A stretch of 64,000 nt of DNA from Halomonas halophila (GTDB lineage Bacteria > Pseudomonadota > Gammaproteobacteria > Pseudomonadales > Halomonadaceae): assembly GCF_030406665.1 (NCBI RefSeq), contig NZ_CP129121.1:2418001-2482000 (forward strand). The letters run 5' to 3'. Within the stretch, counting starts at the first letter, position 1. Each line of letters begins with the position of its first letter. The notes under the pieces were generated by a model. The model ran no database searches. It saw only the letters and a program-made list of their open reading frames with translations, and was not told where the DNA came from. A program made the translations under genes and the position numbers. Shown here piece after piece: positions 18,164-25,707 of this stretch.

Positions 18164-19105
18164 GTGTCTAAATTGATGGTTTTCGCCGGGAACGCCAATC
18201 CCGAACTCGCCCAGAAGGTTGCCGAGAGCCTGGATACCCGGCTCGGCAACGCAACGGTCGGCCAGTTCAGTGACGGCGAAGTTGCGGTCGAGATCAACGA
18301 GAACGTGCGCGGCAAGGACGTTTTCGTCCTGCAGCCCACCTGTGCCCCGACCAACGACAACCTGATGGAAATGGTGCTGATGGTGGACGCCCTGCGCCGG
18401 GCCTCCGCCACGCGTGTCACCGCCGTGGTGCCCTACTTCGGCTATGCCCGTCAGGACCGTCGCGTCCGCTCCGCCCGCGTGCCGATCTCGGCCAAGCTGG
18501 TCGCCGACATCATGGTCAAGGCCGGCGTCGACCGCGTCATGACCATGGATCTCCATGCCGACCAGATCCAGGGCTTCTTCGACGTGCCGGTGGACAACGT
18601 CTACGGCTCGCCGATCCTGCTCGACGACATCGAGCGCCAGAACTACGACGACCTGGTGGTGGTCTCGCCCGACGTGGGCGGCGTGGTTCGCGCCCGTGCC
18701 ATCGCCAAGCAGCTCAACGCCGACCTGGCGATCATCGACAAGCGTCGCCCCCAGGCCAACCAGGCCCAGGTGATGCACATCATCGGCGATATCCAGGACC
18801 GCACCTGCGTGGTGGTCGACGACATGATCGATACCGCCGGCACCCTGTGCAAGGCCGGCGAGGCGCTCAAGGAACACGGCGCCCGCCGCGTGGTGGCCTA
18901 CGCCACTCACCCGATCCTGTCCGGCCCGGCCGTCGACAACATCACCGGCTCGGTGCTCGATGAACTGGTCGTCACCGACACCATCCCGCTGACCGAAACC
19001 GCCCGCCGCAGCGGCAAGATCCGCCAGCTGAGCGTGGCCGGCCTCATCGCCGAGGCGATCCGCCGGGTCAGCAACGAGGAATCCGTCAGCGCCATGTTCC
19101 ACTGA
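18164..19105 (+). CDS. prs: Ribose-phosphate pyrophosphokinase
   Basis: A 313-residue PRPP synthase. Conserved motifs are PYFGYARQDRR (ATP site), DLHADQIQGFF and the PRPP loop VVVDDMIDTAGT. It makes PRPP for nucleotide, histidine and tryptophan synthesis. The start is the GTG at 18164 (MSKLMVFAGNANPE), preceded by AAGGTGG; this matches the family N-terminus, whereas the upstream open frame runs into the tRNA. Confidence 0.96.
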   Translation: MSKLMVFAGNANPELAQKVAESLDTRLGNATVGQFSDGEVAVEINENVRGKDVFVLQPTCAPTNDNLMEMVLMVDALRRASATRVTAVVPYFGYARQDRRVRSARVPISAKLVADIMVKAGVDRVMTMDLHADQIQGFFDVPVDNVYGSPILLDDIERQNYDDLVVVSPDVGGVVRARAIAKQLNADLAIIDKRRPQANQAQVMHIIGDIQDRTCVVVDDMIDTAGTLCKAGEALKEHGARRVVAYATHPILSGPAVDNITGSVLDELVVTDTIPLTETARRSGKIRQLSVAGLIAEAIRRVSNEESVSAMFH

Positions 19106-19140
19106 CGACACCGTCGTCAGCGCATCGCGCGGATAACGCT

Positions 19141-19201
19141 CCCCGGTTCGCCGGGGCGATGGGAACCACCGTCAGCCTGGTCGCGGGCACCGGTGGTTTC
19201 C
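19141..19201 (+). other. Tandem hairpins in the prs-rplY spacer
   Basis: A 6-bp GC stem with a TTCG loop (19141-19156) is followed by a second inverted repeat (19162-19171 with 19191-19201, one bulge). Neither has a long T run. They may be a weak prs terminator or a leader structure controlling rplY. Confidence 0.45.
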
Positions 19202-19226
19202 TCACTTTCTATCAAGAGGCAACATC

Positions 19227-19895
19227 ATGTCCGAATACACTCTCACAGCCAACGTCCGCAACGACCTGGGGAAAGGTGCGAGCCGCCGCCTGCGTCGTGC
19301 GAACGAGCAGGTGCCGGCCATCATCTACGGTGGTGAGCAGGCCCCGCAGCCGATCGCCGTCGACAAGACCGCCTTCTACAAGGCGCTCGAGGACGAGGCG
19401 TTCTTCGCGTCCGTGATCAACCTCGAGCTGGACGGCAAGCCGCACCAGGTCGTGGTCCGCGACCTGCAGCGTCACCCGTACAAGCCGCTGGTGACCCACG
19501 CTGACTTCATGCGCGTCGACGCGACTCACGCCATCACCATGCGCGTACCGCTGCACGTGGTGAACGCCGAGACCGCGCCGAGCATCAAGGACCAGGACGG
19601 CGAACTGCACGTCCTGGCCAACGAGGTCGAAGTGAGCTGCCTGCCGAAGGACCTGCCGGACTACCTGGAAATCGACGTCGCCGACGTCGCCCTGGGTACC
19701 ACCCTGCACCTCTCCGACCTGAACCTGCCTGCCGGCGTCACCTCGGTCGAGCTGTCTCACGGCGAAGACCATGACCAGGCCATCCTGAGCATCACCGCCG
19801 CCAAGGTCAGCAGCGAGGCCGAAGAAGGCGAAGAGGCCGAAGAAGGCCAAGCCGACAAGGGCGAGTCCGCCGAAGGCGAGGACAGCGCCGAGTAA
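19227..19895 (+). CDS. rplY: 50S ribosomal protein L25 (long, CTC-type)
   Basis: A 222-residue L25 with the 5S-rRNA-binding N-terminal domain (about residues 1-92, RNDLGKGASRRLRR) and the extra C-terminal beta domain of the long CTC form. It ends in an acidic, low-complexity tail rich in Glu and Ala. The protein stabilises 5S rRNA in the 50S central protuberance. An AAGAGGC ribosome site precedes the ATG, and a strong terminator follows the stop. Confidence 0.95.
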   Translation: MSEYTLTANVRNDLGKGASRRLRRANEQVPAIIYGGEQAPQPIAVDKTAFYKALEDEAFFASVINLELDGKPHQVVVRDLQRHPYKPLVTHADFMRVDATHAITMRVPLHVVNAETAPSIKDQDGELHVLANEVEVSCLPKDLPDYLEIDVADVALGTTLHLSDLNLPAGVTSVELSHGEDHDQAILSITAAKVSSEAEEGEEAEEGQADKGESAEGEDSAE

Positions 19896-19910
19896 GTCCG
19901 GCACTGTTCA

Positions 19911-19973
19911 GGGCCGCGCCATCGGCGCGGCCCGCGTCCTTCCGATCAAGCGCTCCGGCGCTTGATTTTTTTT
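19911..19973 (+). terminator. Hairpin plus rho-independent terminator after rplY
   Basis: A 10-bp GC stem (19911-19933) is followed by a classic terminator: ATCAAGCGC/GCGCTTGAT stem (19945-19953 and 19958-19966) with a TCCG loop and a run of T residues (19967-19973). Confidence 0.88.
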
Positions 19974-20049
19974 GTGGCCCGCCAGCCGCTGCAAGCCCCA
20001 CGCGGAGCCGCGCCACACCGTTCCGGATGACTGTTTGGAGGCAGTGAAG

Positions 20050-20634
20050 ATGAGTCAGGTCAAAGCCATCATCGGACTGGCCAACCCCGGCGCCGAGTAC
20101 GAGGCCACCCGCCACAACGCCGGGGCCTGGCTGCTGGAGGCCCTGCTGCGACGGGCCGGCGGCGAACTGCGCGCGGAGAAGAAGTTCCTCGGCCGCTACG
20201 CCCGCATCCATCTCGACGGGCAAGAGCTACACCTGCTCGAGCCCACCACCTTCATGAATCGCAGCGGCGGCGCCGTGGCGGCGATGGCGAAGTTCTTCAA
20301 GCTCGCCCCCGACGAGCTGCTGGTGGCCCACGACGAGCTCGACCTGGATCCCGGCACCGCCCGCTACAAGACCGGCGGCGGCCACGGCGGCCACAACGGC
20401 CTGCGCGACATCATCCAGGCCCTGGGCAACGACAAGGGCTTCCATCGCCTGCGCATCGGCATCGGCCACCCCGGCGACGCCCGCCAGGTGACCAACTACG
20501 TGCTGGGGCGCCCCGGCAAGGCCGAGCGCGGCGCCATCGATGCCGCCATCGACGAGTGCCTGGCCACCCTGCCCCAGGCCGTGAGCGGCGACTGGACGAA
20601 GGCCATGCAGCGGCTGCACAGCTTCAAGCCCTAG
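20050..20634 (+). CDS. pth: Peptidyl-tRNA hydrolase
   Basis: A 194-residue hydrolase with IIGLANPGAEYEATRHNAG (catalytic His in TRHNAG), the FMNRSG motif and GGGHGGHNGLRDI. It releases peptides from peptidyl-tRNA that drops off ribosomes. The ATG at 20050 is chosen for the conserved N-terminus; the open frame extends upstream into the terminator region. It lies between rplY and ychF, a conserved neighbourhood. Confidence 0.96.
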   Translation: MSQVKAIIGLANPGAEYEATRHNAGAWLLEALLRRAGGELRAEKKFLGRYARIHLDGQELHLLEPTTFMNRSGGAVAAMAKFFKLAPDELLVAHDELDLDPGTARYKTGGGHGGHNGLRDIIQALGNDKGFHRLRIGIGHPGDARQVTNYVLGRPGKAERGAIDAAIDECLATLPQAVSGDWTKAMQRLHSFKP

Positions 20635-20728
20635 GCATTGCCCGAAGGGTGCCGGCTTACAGCCGCGCCGTTATCTCGTAGAATACCGGCCAATCACACG
20701 CCTCGAACTCTCTTTCCAGGAAGATCCC

Positions 20729-21820
20729 ATGGGTTTCAACTGCGGTATCGTCGGCCTGCCCAACGTCGGCAAGTCCACCCTCTTCAATGCCCTGACCAAG
20801 TCGGGCATCGACGCCGAGAACTTCCCCTTCTGCACCATCGAGCCCAACGTCGGCATCGTGCCGATGCCGGACCCTCGCCTCGACCGGCTGGCCGAGATCG
20901 TGAAGCCCGAAAAGACCATCCCCACCACCATGGAGTTCGTCGACATCGCCGGACTGGTGGCGGGCGCTTCCAAGGGCGAGGGCCTCGGCAACCAGTTCCT
21001 GGCCAACATCCGCGAGACCCAGGCCATCGCCCACGTGGTGCGCTGCTTCGATAACGACAACGTCATCCACGTGGCCAACGAGGTCGATCCGCGCGCCGAC
21101 ATCGAGACCATCAACCTCGAGCTGGCCCTGGCCGACCTGGACACCGTCGACCGCGCCATCCAGCGCCTGGTGCGCGTGGTCAAGGGCGGCGACAAGGAAG
21201 CCATCGCCACCAAGGCGATCCTCGACCGCATCCAGCCGCACCTGGCCGAGGGCCAGCCGCTGCGCAGTTTCGGCCTCGACGACGACGAGAAGCAGCAGCT
21301 CAAGAGCTTCGGCTTCCTGACCCTCAAGCCGACCATGTACATCGCCAACGTCAACGAGGACGGCTTCGACGACAACCCCTACCTCGAGGTGGTCAAGCAG
21401 ATCGCCGCCGAGGAAGGCGCCGTCGTGGTCCCGGTGTGCAACCAGATCGAGGCCGAGATCGCCGAGCTCGACGACGAGGAGCGCGCCATGTTCCTCGACG
21501 AGATGGGCATGCAAGAGCCCGGCCTGGACCGCGTGATCCGCGCCGGGTACGAACTGCTGGGCCTGCAGACCTACTTCACCGCCGGAGTGAAGGAAGTCCG
21601 CGCCTGGACCGTCAAGATCGGCGCCACCGCCCCGGAGGGCGCCGGCGTGATCCACACAGACTTCCAGAAGGGCTTCATCCGCGCCGAAGTGATCGCCTAC
21701 GACGACTTCGTCTCGCTGGGCGGCGAACAGGGCGCCAAGGACGCCGGCAAGTGGCGCCTGGAAGGCAAGGACTACGTGCTCAAGGACGGCGACGTGGTGC
21801 ACTTCCGCTTCAACGTCTGA
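20729..21820 (+). CDS. ychF: Redox-regulated ATPase YchF (Obg family)
   Basis: A 363-residue P-loop protein. Walker A is GLPNVGKSTLFNALT; DIAGLVAGASKGEGLGNQFL follows; NVNED replaces the NKxD motif, as expected for ATP rather than GTP preference. A TGS domain closes the protein (about residues 278-361, LQTYFTAG). YchF binds ribosomes and acts in stress responses. It is followed 56 bp later by a tRNA gene with its own promoter. Confidence 0.96.
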   Translation: MGFNCGIVGLPNVGKSTLFNALTKSGIDAENFPFCTIEPNVGIVPMPDPRLDRLAEIVKPEKTIPTTMEFVDIAGLVAGASKGEGLGNQFLANIRETQAIAHVVRCFDNDNVIHVANEVDPRADIETINLELALADLDTVDRAIQRLVRVVKGGDKEAIATKAILDRIQPHLAEGQPLRSFGLDDDEKQQLKSFGFLTLKPTMYIANVNEDGFDDNPYLEVVKQIAAEEGAVVVPVCNQIEAEIAELDDEERAMFLDEMGMQEPGLDRVIRAGYELLGLQTYFTAGVKEVRAWTVKIGATAPEGAGVIHTDFQKGFIRAEVIAYDDFVSLGGEQGAKDAGKWRLEGKDYVLKDGDVVHFRFNV

Positions 21821-21832
21821 GGCAAAAAATAG

Positions 21833-21861
21833 TTGACGAAACGAGGCCTTATCCGTAGTAT
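21833..21861 (+). promoter_or_regulatory. Promoter of tRNA-Met
   Basis: TTGACG (21833-21838) and TAGTAT (21856-21861) are separated by 17 bp and end 15 bp upstream of the tRNA, matching a sigma-70 stable-RNA promoter. Confidence 0.75.
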
Positions 21862-21876
21862 GCGCCCTCGTTGTCC

Positions 21877-21953
21877 GGCTACGTAGCTCAGTTGGTTAGA
21901 GCACATCACTCATAATGATGGGGTCCCCTGTTCGAGTCAGGGCGTAGCCACCA
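21877..21953 (+). tRNA. tRNA-Met (anticodon CAT, elongator type)
   Basis: A 77-nt cloverleaf with encoded CCA. The acceptor stem GGCTACG pairs with CGTAGCC; the anticodon loop CTCATAA gives CAT. The first acceptor pair is G-C and the anticodon stem lacks the three G-C pairs of initiator tRNA, so it is the elongator type. CAT tRNAs can also be tRNA-Ile2 (lysidine-modified); the stem sequence favours Met. Confidence 0.93.
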
Positions 21954-21960
21954 GATATCG

Positions 21961-21996
21961 AAAAGCCCGCCTGGTTCGCCAGGCGGGCTTTTTTCG
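21961..21996 (+). terminator. Bidirectional terminator after tRNA-Met
   Basis: A 14-bp stem (AAAAGCCCGCCTGG with its complement) and TTCG loop run into six T residues. The A run on the other side would also end transcription arriving from the prophage. Confidence 0.92.
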
Positions 21997-22046
21997 TTGA
22001 TGAGCCGGCTTGGCCGGTCACCCTCCCACCGGCGCCCGAAGGCGCC

Positions 22047-22051
22047 GGCGG
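22047..22051. repeat. Target-site duplication GGCGG, prophage right end
   Basis: GGCGG directly abuts the TGT terminus of the prophage and recurs at 61915-61919 directly after the other terminus. A 5-bp duplication is the size made by Mu-type transposition. Confidence 0.88.
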
Positions 22052-22146
22052 TGTAACCGCGCGGCAGATTTGGCATCCCCTAGCGCAATCTTTGGCACTA
22101 CCACACCATCCCACAGCCATGCAGGCATTGCAGCGGGTTTGGCACA
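22052..22146. repeat. Right-end transposase-binding repeats
   Basis: Three related sites lie at distances 10, 32 and 82 bp from the tip (starts near 22061, 22083 and 22133), each GCG followed within 16 bp by TTTGGCA. The first matches the terminal site at the other end at 12 of 14 bases. The array resembles the attR sites bound by MuA. Confidence 0.7.
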
Positions 22147-22150
22147 GCTC

Positions 22151-23044
22151 CTAACAGCTTCGCTGAAGCCAGAGTGATTGCTTGAGGCTACCTGCATAAG
22201 CGTTGTCACGAATCTCTCTGGCGACTCCCTCGTAGCCCGGGAACATAGTCGAGCCTTTGACACCAAGCTCGGCGCATAAGGCGAGAAGCTTTGGTGCCTG
22301 GTGCTGCGGGAGAGTTAGCTTCCAGAACACCGTGGGATCATCAACACTATCTCCCCGCATCCCAACGAGCTCCTCTAAGGCCGTGGCCTCCAGCTCCCCT
22401 CTCGTATGGGCCTCACGGGTAGAGACAGTAAACACACCATCCTGTGCGGCAAGGTTCACGCTAGTAGCTCCTGGCAGCTCGATGTAGCCGACACCATCCC
22501 ATGTCCACCACTGGTTGGTGTCGAGCACCCATATAGCTAGCTGATCCGATCCGGGGCAGTCAGCCAAAGCAGAAGATGCGGCAAAGTAGGCCGCTACATA
22601 CGAGCGGCGGCTCCAATCCAGAAGGCAAGTAGGCACTCCATGGTGCTGTGCTGCGGCAAGCAAGGGGTAGAAGTCATAGGGTGGCCACGTTTGCCCCGTG
22701 GTCAAATTCTCGATCTCCCACATAGGTCCATTCACCTCATTACGGACCTGACGATCCCCACCAGGCACTTTGATGCCTGACGCATCACAGCCATTCAAGA
22801 ATGCTCTAAGCAACTGAACTTCATAAAAAACCTGACGAGTCTCTCCACTAGCATTTCGAGGCTCGAGAACGCTCGACGCCGCCATCCGTCCACTTTCGCG
22901 AAGGGAGGATGGCACTAGGCCATAGGTAGAGCACGGTTGCCCACGGAAAACATACCTTCCTCCTCGCGACCAGCGGTTCGTATGTAGAGGAGAAAGGTAA
23001 TCGAGAAGCTCGTACGCACTCTGGAAGTCCTTTTGCTCGTACAT
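22151..23044 (-). CDS. FRG-domain protein, right-end accessory gene
   Basis: A 297-residue protein with the FRG signature YVFRGQ (residues 31-36), AAQHHGVPTCLLDWS in the middle and FPGYEGVAREI near the C-terminus. The biochemical role of FRG proteins is not settled. The gene has AAAGGAG upstream of the ATG and ends about 100 bp from the phage tip, the outermost slot where Mu-like phages keep cargo or anti-restriction genes. Its base composition is clearly lower in GC than the structural genes, a sign of separate acquisition. A defence or host-modifying role is an inference from position. Confidence 0.75.
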   Translation of the reverse strand: MYEQKDFQSAYELLDYLSPLHTNRWSRGGRYVFRGQPCSTYGLVPSSLRESGRMAASSVLEPRNASGETRQVFYEVQLLRAFLNGCDASGIKVPGGDRQVRNEVNGPMWEIENLTTGQTWPPYDFYPLLAAAQHHGVPTCLLDWSRRSYVAAYFAASSALADCPGSDQLAIWVLDTNQWWTWDGVGYIELPGATSVNLAAQDGVFTVSTREAHTRGELEATALEELVGMRGDSVDDPTVFWKLTLPQHQAPKLLALCAELGVKGSTMFPGYEGVAREIRDNAYAGSLKQSLWLQRSC

Positions 23045-23076
23045 CCCTGACTCCTTTGTGATGGTAACGAGGGTGA

Positions 23077-23868
23077 CTAGAACAGCCCCGCCGGCTCGGC
23101 TTCGACATCCCAGCTGAAGATCAGCACCTCGCTGGCCTCAGCACCCTTGCCGCCGCCGACGGTGTAGCGGATGTCGGTGGTCTCGATGTGGTAGCCGGCG
23201 AAGATCCGGCGGATGTCGGGGTGGTCATTGAGGCTGATGATTGCCTTGCCCTTGAGCCGCCCCAGGATCTCGGCCATCTCTTCGTACTGCTCGATGCCAA
23301 AGCCGACGCCATAGCCCTCAGTTTGCCAGTACGGCGGGTCCATGTAGAACAGCGTGTGCGGACGGTCGTAGCGCCGGATGCATTCCTGCCAGGCCAGATG
23401 CTCGATGTAGGTGCTGGCCAGGCGTAGGTGGGCCGCCGAGAGCGTCTCCTCGAGGCGCAGCAGGTTGAGTCCCGGCGGCGTGGTGGTGGCGGTGCCGAAG
23501 CTCTGACCTTCGATCCGGGCGCCGAAGGCGGACTGCTGAAGGTAGTAGAACCTGGCAGCACGCTGGATGTCGGTGAGCGTCTCCGGGCGGGTCATCTTCT
23601 GCCACTCGAACACCTGGCGGCTGGAGAGCGCCCACTTGAACTGCCTGACGAACTCCTCCAGATGGTGCTGGACGACCCGATAGAGGTTCACCAGGTCGCC
23701 GTTGACGTCGTTGAGGACTTCCACCTCGGCCGGCACCGGGCGCAGGAAGTAGAGCGCGGCGCCGCCGGCGAAGGGCTCGACGTAGCATTGGTGGGCCGGC
23801 ATCAGCGGGAATATCTTGTCAGCGAGACGGCGCTTGCCGCCCATCCAGGGAATGATCGGGGTAGCCAC
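23077..23868 (-). CDS. D12-class DNA N6-adenine methyltransferase
   Basis: A 263-residue Dam-like methylase. The N-terminal motif is WMGGKRRLADKI, SAM motif I is EPFAGGAAL (near residue 33) and catalytic DPPY is at residues 177-180. It would methylate adenine in phage or host DNA; the target sequence is unknown. The start is the GTG at 23868, with GGAGG 6 nt upstream. The first 50 bp overlap the end of the Com-like gene. It occupies the position of mom in phage Mu, which also modifies phage DNA against restriction. Confidence 0.9.
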   Translation of the reverse strand: MATPIIPWMGGKRRLADKIFPLMPAHQCYVEPFAGGAALYFLRPVPAEVEVLNDVNGDLVNLYRVVQHHLEEFVRQFKWALSSRQVFEWQKMTRPETLTDIQRAARFYYLQQSAFGARIEGQSFGTATTTPPGLNLLRLEETLSAAHLRLASTYIEHLAWQECIRRYDRPHTLFYMDPPYWQTEGYGVGFGIEQYEEMAEILGRLKGKAIISLNDHPDIRRIFAGYHIETTDIRYTVGGGKGAEASEVLIFSWDVEAEPAGLF

Positions 23869-24016
23869 GAGGCGCCTCCTTTGGCACTGGTCTGGAGCTC
23901 GTGGCTCTCTGGTTGAGGTGCCCACAGCGCGGGCACTTGATCTCGATTCGGTCGTAACGGCTGGCTCGGGCCAGCTTGCGGTTGCACTGCGTGCAGCGGA
24001 TCTCATCCATCGCCAT
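23819..24016 (-). CDS. com: Com-like zinc-finger translational regulator
   Basis: A 65-residue protein with two CxxC pairs (Cys8/Cys11 and Cys28/Cys31) in the pattern IRCTQCNRKL...IEIKCPRCGHLN, closely resembling Mu Com. Com binds the mom mRNA and exposes its ribosome site. Here the gene overlaps the adenine methylase by 50 bp, so the same coupling is likely. AAGG lies 6 nt before the ATG. The C-terminal tail beyond residue 40 is basic and not recognised. Confidence 0.85.
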   Translation of the reverse strand: MAMDEIRCTQCNRKLARASRYDRIEIKCPRCGHLNQRATSSRPVPKEAPRGYPDHSLDGRQAPSR

Positions 24017-24024
24017 GTCAAGCC

Positions 24025-24040
24025 TTCTAACGTTCTAACG
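24025..24040. repeat. Tandem 8-bp repeat upstream of com
   Basis: TTCTAACG occurs twice in tandem 9 bp upstream of the com start, followed by another TT. It may be part of the com promoter or an activator site. A single GATC lies near 24055. The surrounding 24041-24259 has no gene I can support, only short out-of-frame remnants. Confidence 0.4.
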
Positions 24041-24259
24041 TTTGGCCTAGACTCGATCCCGCCTCGCGCGAGGTGGGGAGCCTTGGCCGGCTTGCAGGCA
24101 TGCTCTGCTAGTTGGCGGCCGCCCTGGGTGTTGGCCCACCCTGGACGGTCGCTCCTCTTTCTACCCCTGATTCGTCAGCAGCCAGCCGATGAAAGGCACC
24201 GGCTCGAGGTCATCGAGGACGGCCAGGCGGTGCTAGTGATCGAGGTGCGCAGCAAGTTT

Positions 24260-24675
24260 TTACTCGCCCTGCGCTGTAAACCCAGACTGGTTGTAGATCA
24301 GCACCTGCCCGTGGCCTTCGTTCACACCAGGCTCGTTGATCTGGTCGGAGCCTCCGTTATAAGAGCCGCCGCCACCGCTGCCATATCGGGCGCAGTCCAC
24401 GATACCTCGGCTGCCCCCGCAGCCGCCGGTGCTCGCCCCCCCGCCTGCACCGGCCGAAAATTGGAGTTGGACAGACCGATAGGCGTAGTCCCGCCGCCGC
24501 CGAGACCGCCTTCTTCGGCAGCGTTGCCTCCCTTGGCCCCTTGTCCTCCGTTAAGGAAGCCCTGACTGTTTGTAACCGTGCTGCCGTTCGGGTGCGGTTG
24601 TCCGTCCGAGTAAAATCCACCGCCACCGCCGTTGTCGATTCCAGCCACCTCGCCAGCGTACCCGCCGTTCTTCGA
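24260..24675 (-). pseudogene. Broken glycine-rich tail protein gene
   Basis: The minus strand reads as a glycine-rich domain (NGGGGGFYSDG, GGQGAKGGN, GGLGGGG) down to a run of seven G (plus-strand C7, 24436-24442), after which the frame must shift for it to continue (STGGCGGSRG, SGGGGSYNGG) to a natural end GQVLIYNQSG...AQGE. One additional G would restore a single frame. The 5' end is lost: the reading stops making sense where a piece of host aconitase begins. It is probably the C-terminal part of a tail fibre or collar protein. Confidence 0.65.
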
Positions 24676-24830
24676 GGGCATGGGCCGCGCACCGAGGACG
24701 TCCACCGCGCCCACGTGCTGGCCATGCTCGGCGACTCGGTGACCACCGACCACATCTCGCCGGCCGGTGCCATCAAGCCCGACAGGGCGCTAGCTGCAGG
24801 AGCGCGGCGTCAAGCCGGTGGAATTCTGTA
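24676..24830 (+). pseudogene. Fragment of a host aconitase (acnA) gene
   Basis: On the plus strand, opposite to the tail genes, positions 24712-24783 encode VLAMLGDSVTTDHISPAG followed by AIKPD, a near-invariant aconitase A segment. Further on, in another frame, LQERGVKPVEF fits the next part of the protein after a small deletion. An upstream FFEGMGR in a third frame (from about 24670) may also belong. The fragment has internal frameshifts, is about 150 bp long and has no flanking gene. It is non-functional and marks captured chromosomal DNA. Confidence 0.75.
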
Positions 24831-24946
24831 GCGCGTCGCATAACTTGCGACAGCGGTTCGCGTAGTTTGCCCCTGCTCGGCGCAGCCTGTAACAGGGGCT
24901 TGAAGGGCTATGCAATCCGCCGCCCGCCATTGGCGCCGGTTGAGAC

Positions 24947-25705
24947 TTAAACCGCCACCCTGCGAACGGGACGCACCCGAAGATTCGCGAAGTCATTGCC
25001 GTTCTTGCTGGTGCTGATCGCATTGCCGTCGGAGAACCTCCGGACTTGGGAGAAGCTCGAAGAGTCCTCCGTACTCGCCCAGCGGTACTCGGAGAGCGCC
25101 GTACTGAACTCGGCGTGGGACATATCGAGCAAGACGTCGACTTTGGCGAGCTCATTCTTGGCGGGCATGTAGTAGTCATCATTGCCGGCGCCGTCCACAT
25201 AGTCGCGGCAGTGATAGAAGGCGTCGCTGTCGCCGTTGTCGAAACTGGCCAGGATCAGATCCTGGTTGGCCTTGCCGTCGTCGGGATCGGCGGCGCCGGT
25301 GGTCGTGCCGTAGTTGCCCCACTGCAGGCCGGTGGCCTCGCTGCCCTGCTTGCCGAACACCAGGTGGAACTCGCGAGCATCGGCGTAGGTGATGGTGCCA
25401 GCGTAGATGCCGCCGCCGATCTCGTCGCCGACCTGGGCGTTGGTGAAGTCGTCGCCGCCCCCGCCGCCACTCCCGGGTGCGAAGTGAAACTCCTGGCCGG
25501 CGACCTCAGCGGCCCCTTTCAGCGCGGTCACGATGACATACTGGTCGACCGTCTCGTCCACGTCGGCGGTGTACTCGACGGTATCCGGGTTAGTGAAGAC
25601 CGGCGTCGGCACATCGCTGGGCCAGGTCATGGGGGTGTCGCGCACATAGACGTTGTAGCCGTCCTCGGCGTTGTTGGTGTCGGTCCAGGTGATATATAGG
25701 GCCAT
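24947..25705 (-). CDS. Tail fibre / receptor-binding protein with C-terminal Lcl-like (DUF1566) domain
   Basis: A 252-residue protein. The N-terminal 80 residues look like a fibronectin type III module (LYITWTDTNNAEDGYNVYV); a Gly/Ser linker (GSGGGGGD) follows. The C-terminal half has the DUF1566 pattern (YYMPAKNELAKVD, YRWASTEDSSS, RFSDGN, LRVRPVRRV), a C-type-lectin-related fold. ATG 25705 is chosen because GGAGG lies 7 nt upstream; a TTG at 25711 is less likely. It is the last intact tail gene, consistent with host recognition. Confidence 0.7.
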   Translation of the reverse strand: MALYITWTDTNNAEDGYNVYVRDTPMTWPSDVPTPVFTNPDTVEYTADVDETVDQYVIVTALKGAAEVAGQEFHFAPGSGGGGGDDFTNAQVGDEIGGGIYAGTITYADAREFHLVFGKQGSEATGLQWGNYGTTTGAADPDDGKANQDLILASFDNGDSDAFYHCRDYVDGAGNDDYYMPAKNELAKVDVLLDMSHAEFSTALSEYRWASTEDSSSFSQVRRFSDGNAISTSKNGNDFANLRVRPVRRVAV

Positions 25706-25707
25706 GG

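Noticed and set aside
21877..21953. tRNA-Met as a site-specific integrase attachment site for the prophage
   Set aside because: No integrase gene and no copy of the tRNA 3' end at the far side; instead there is a 5-bp duplication, a DDE transposase and matching tips.
24836..24946. Template repeat or reverse transcriptase of a diversity-generating retroelement
   Set aside because: No reverse transcriptase gene and no repeat matching the tail-fibre C-terminus was found in the window.
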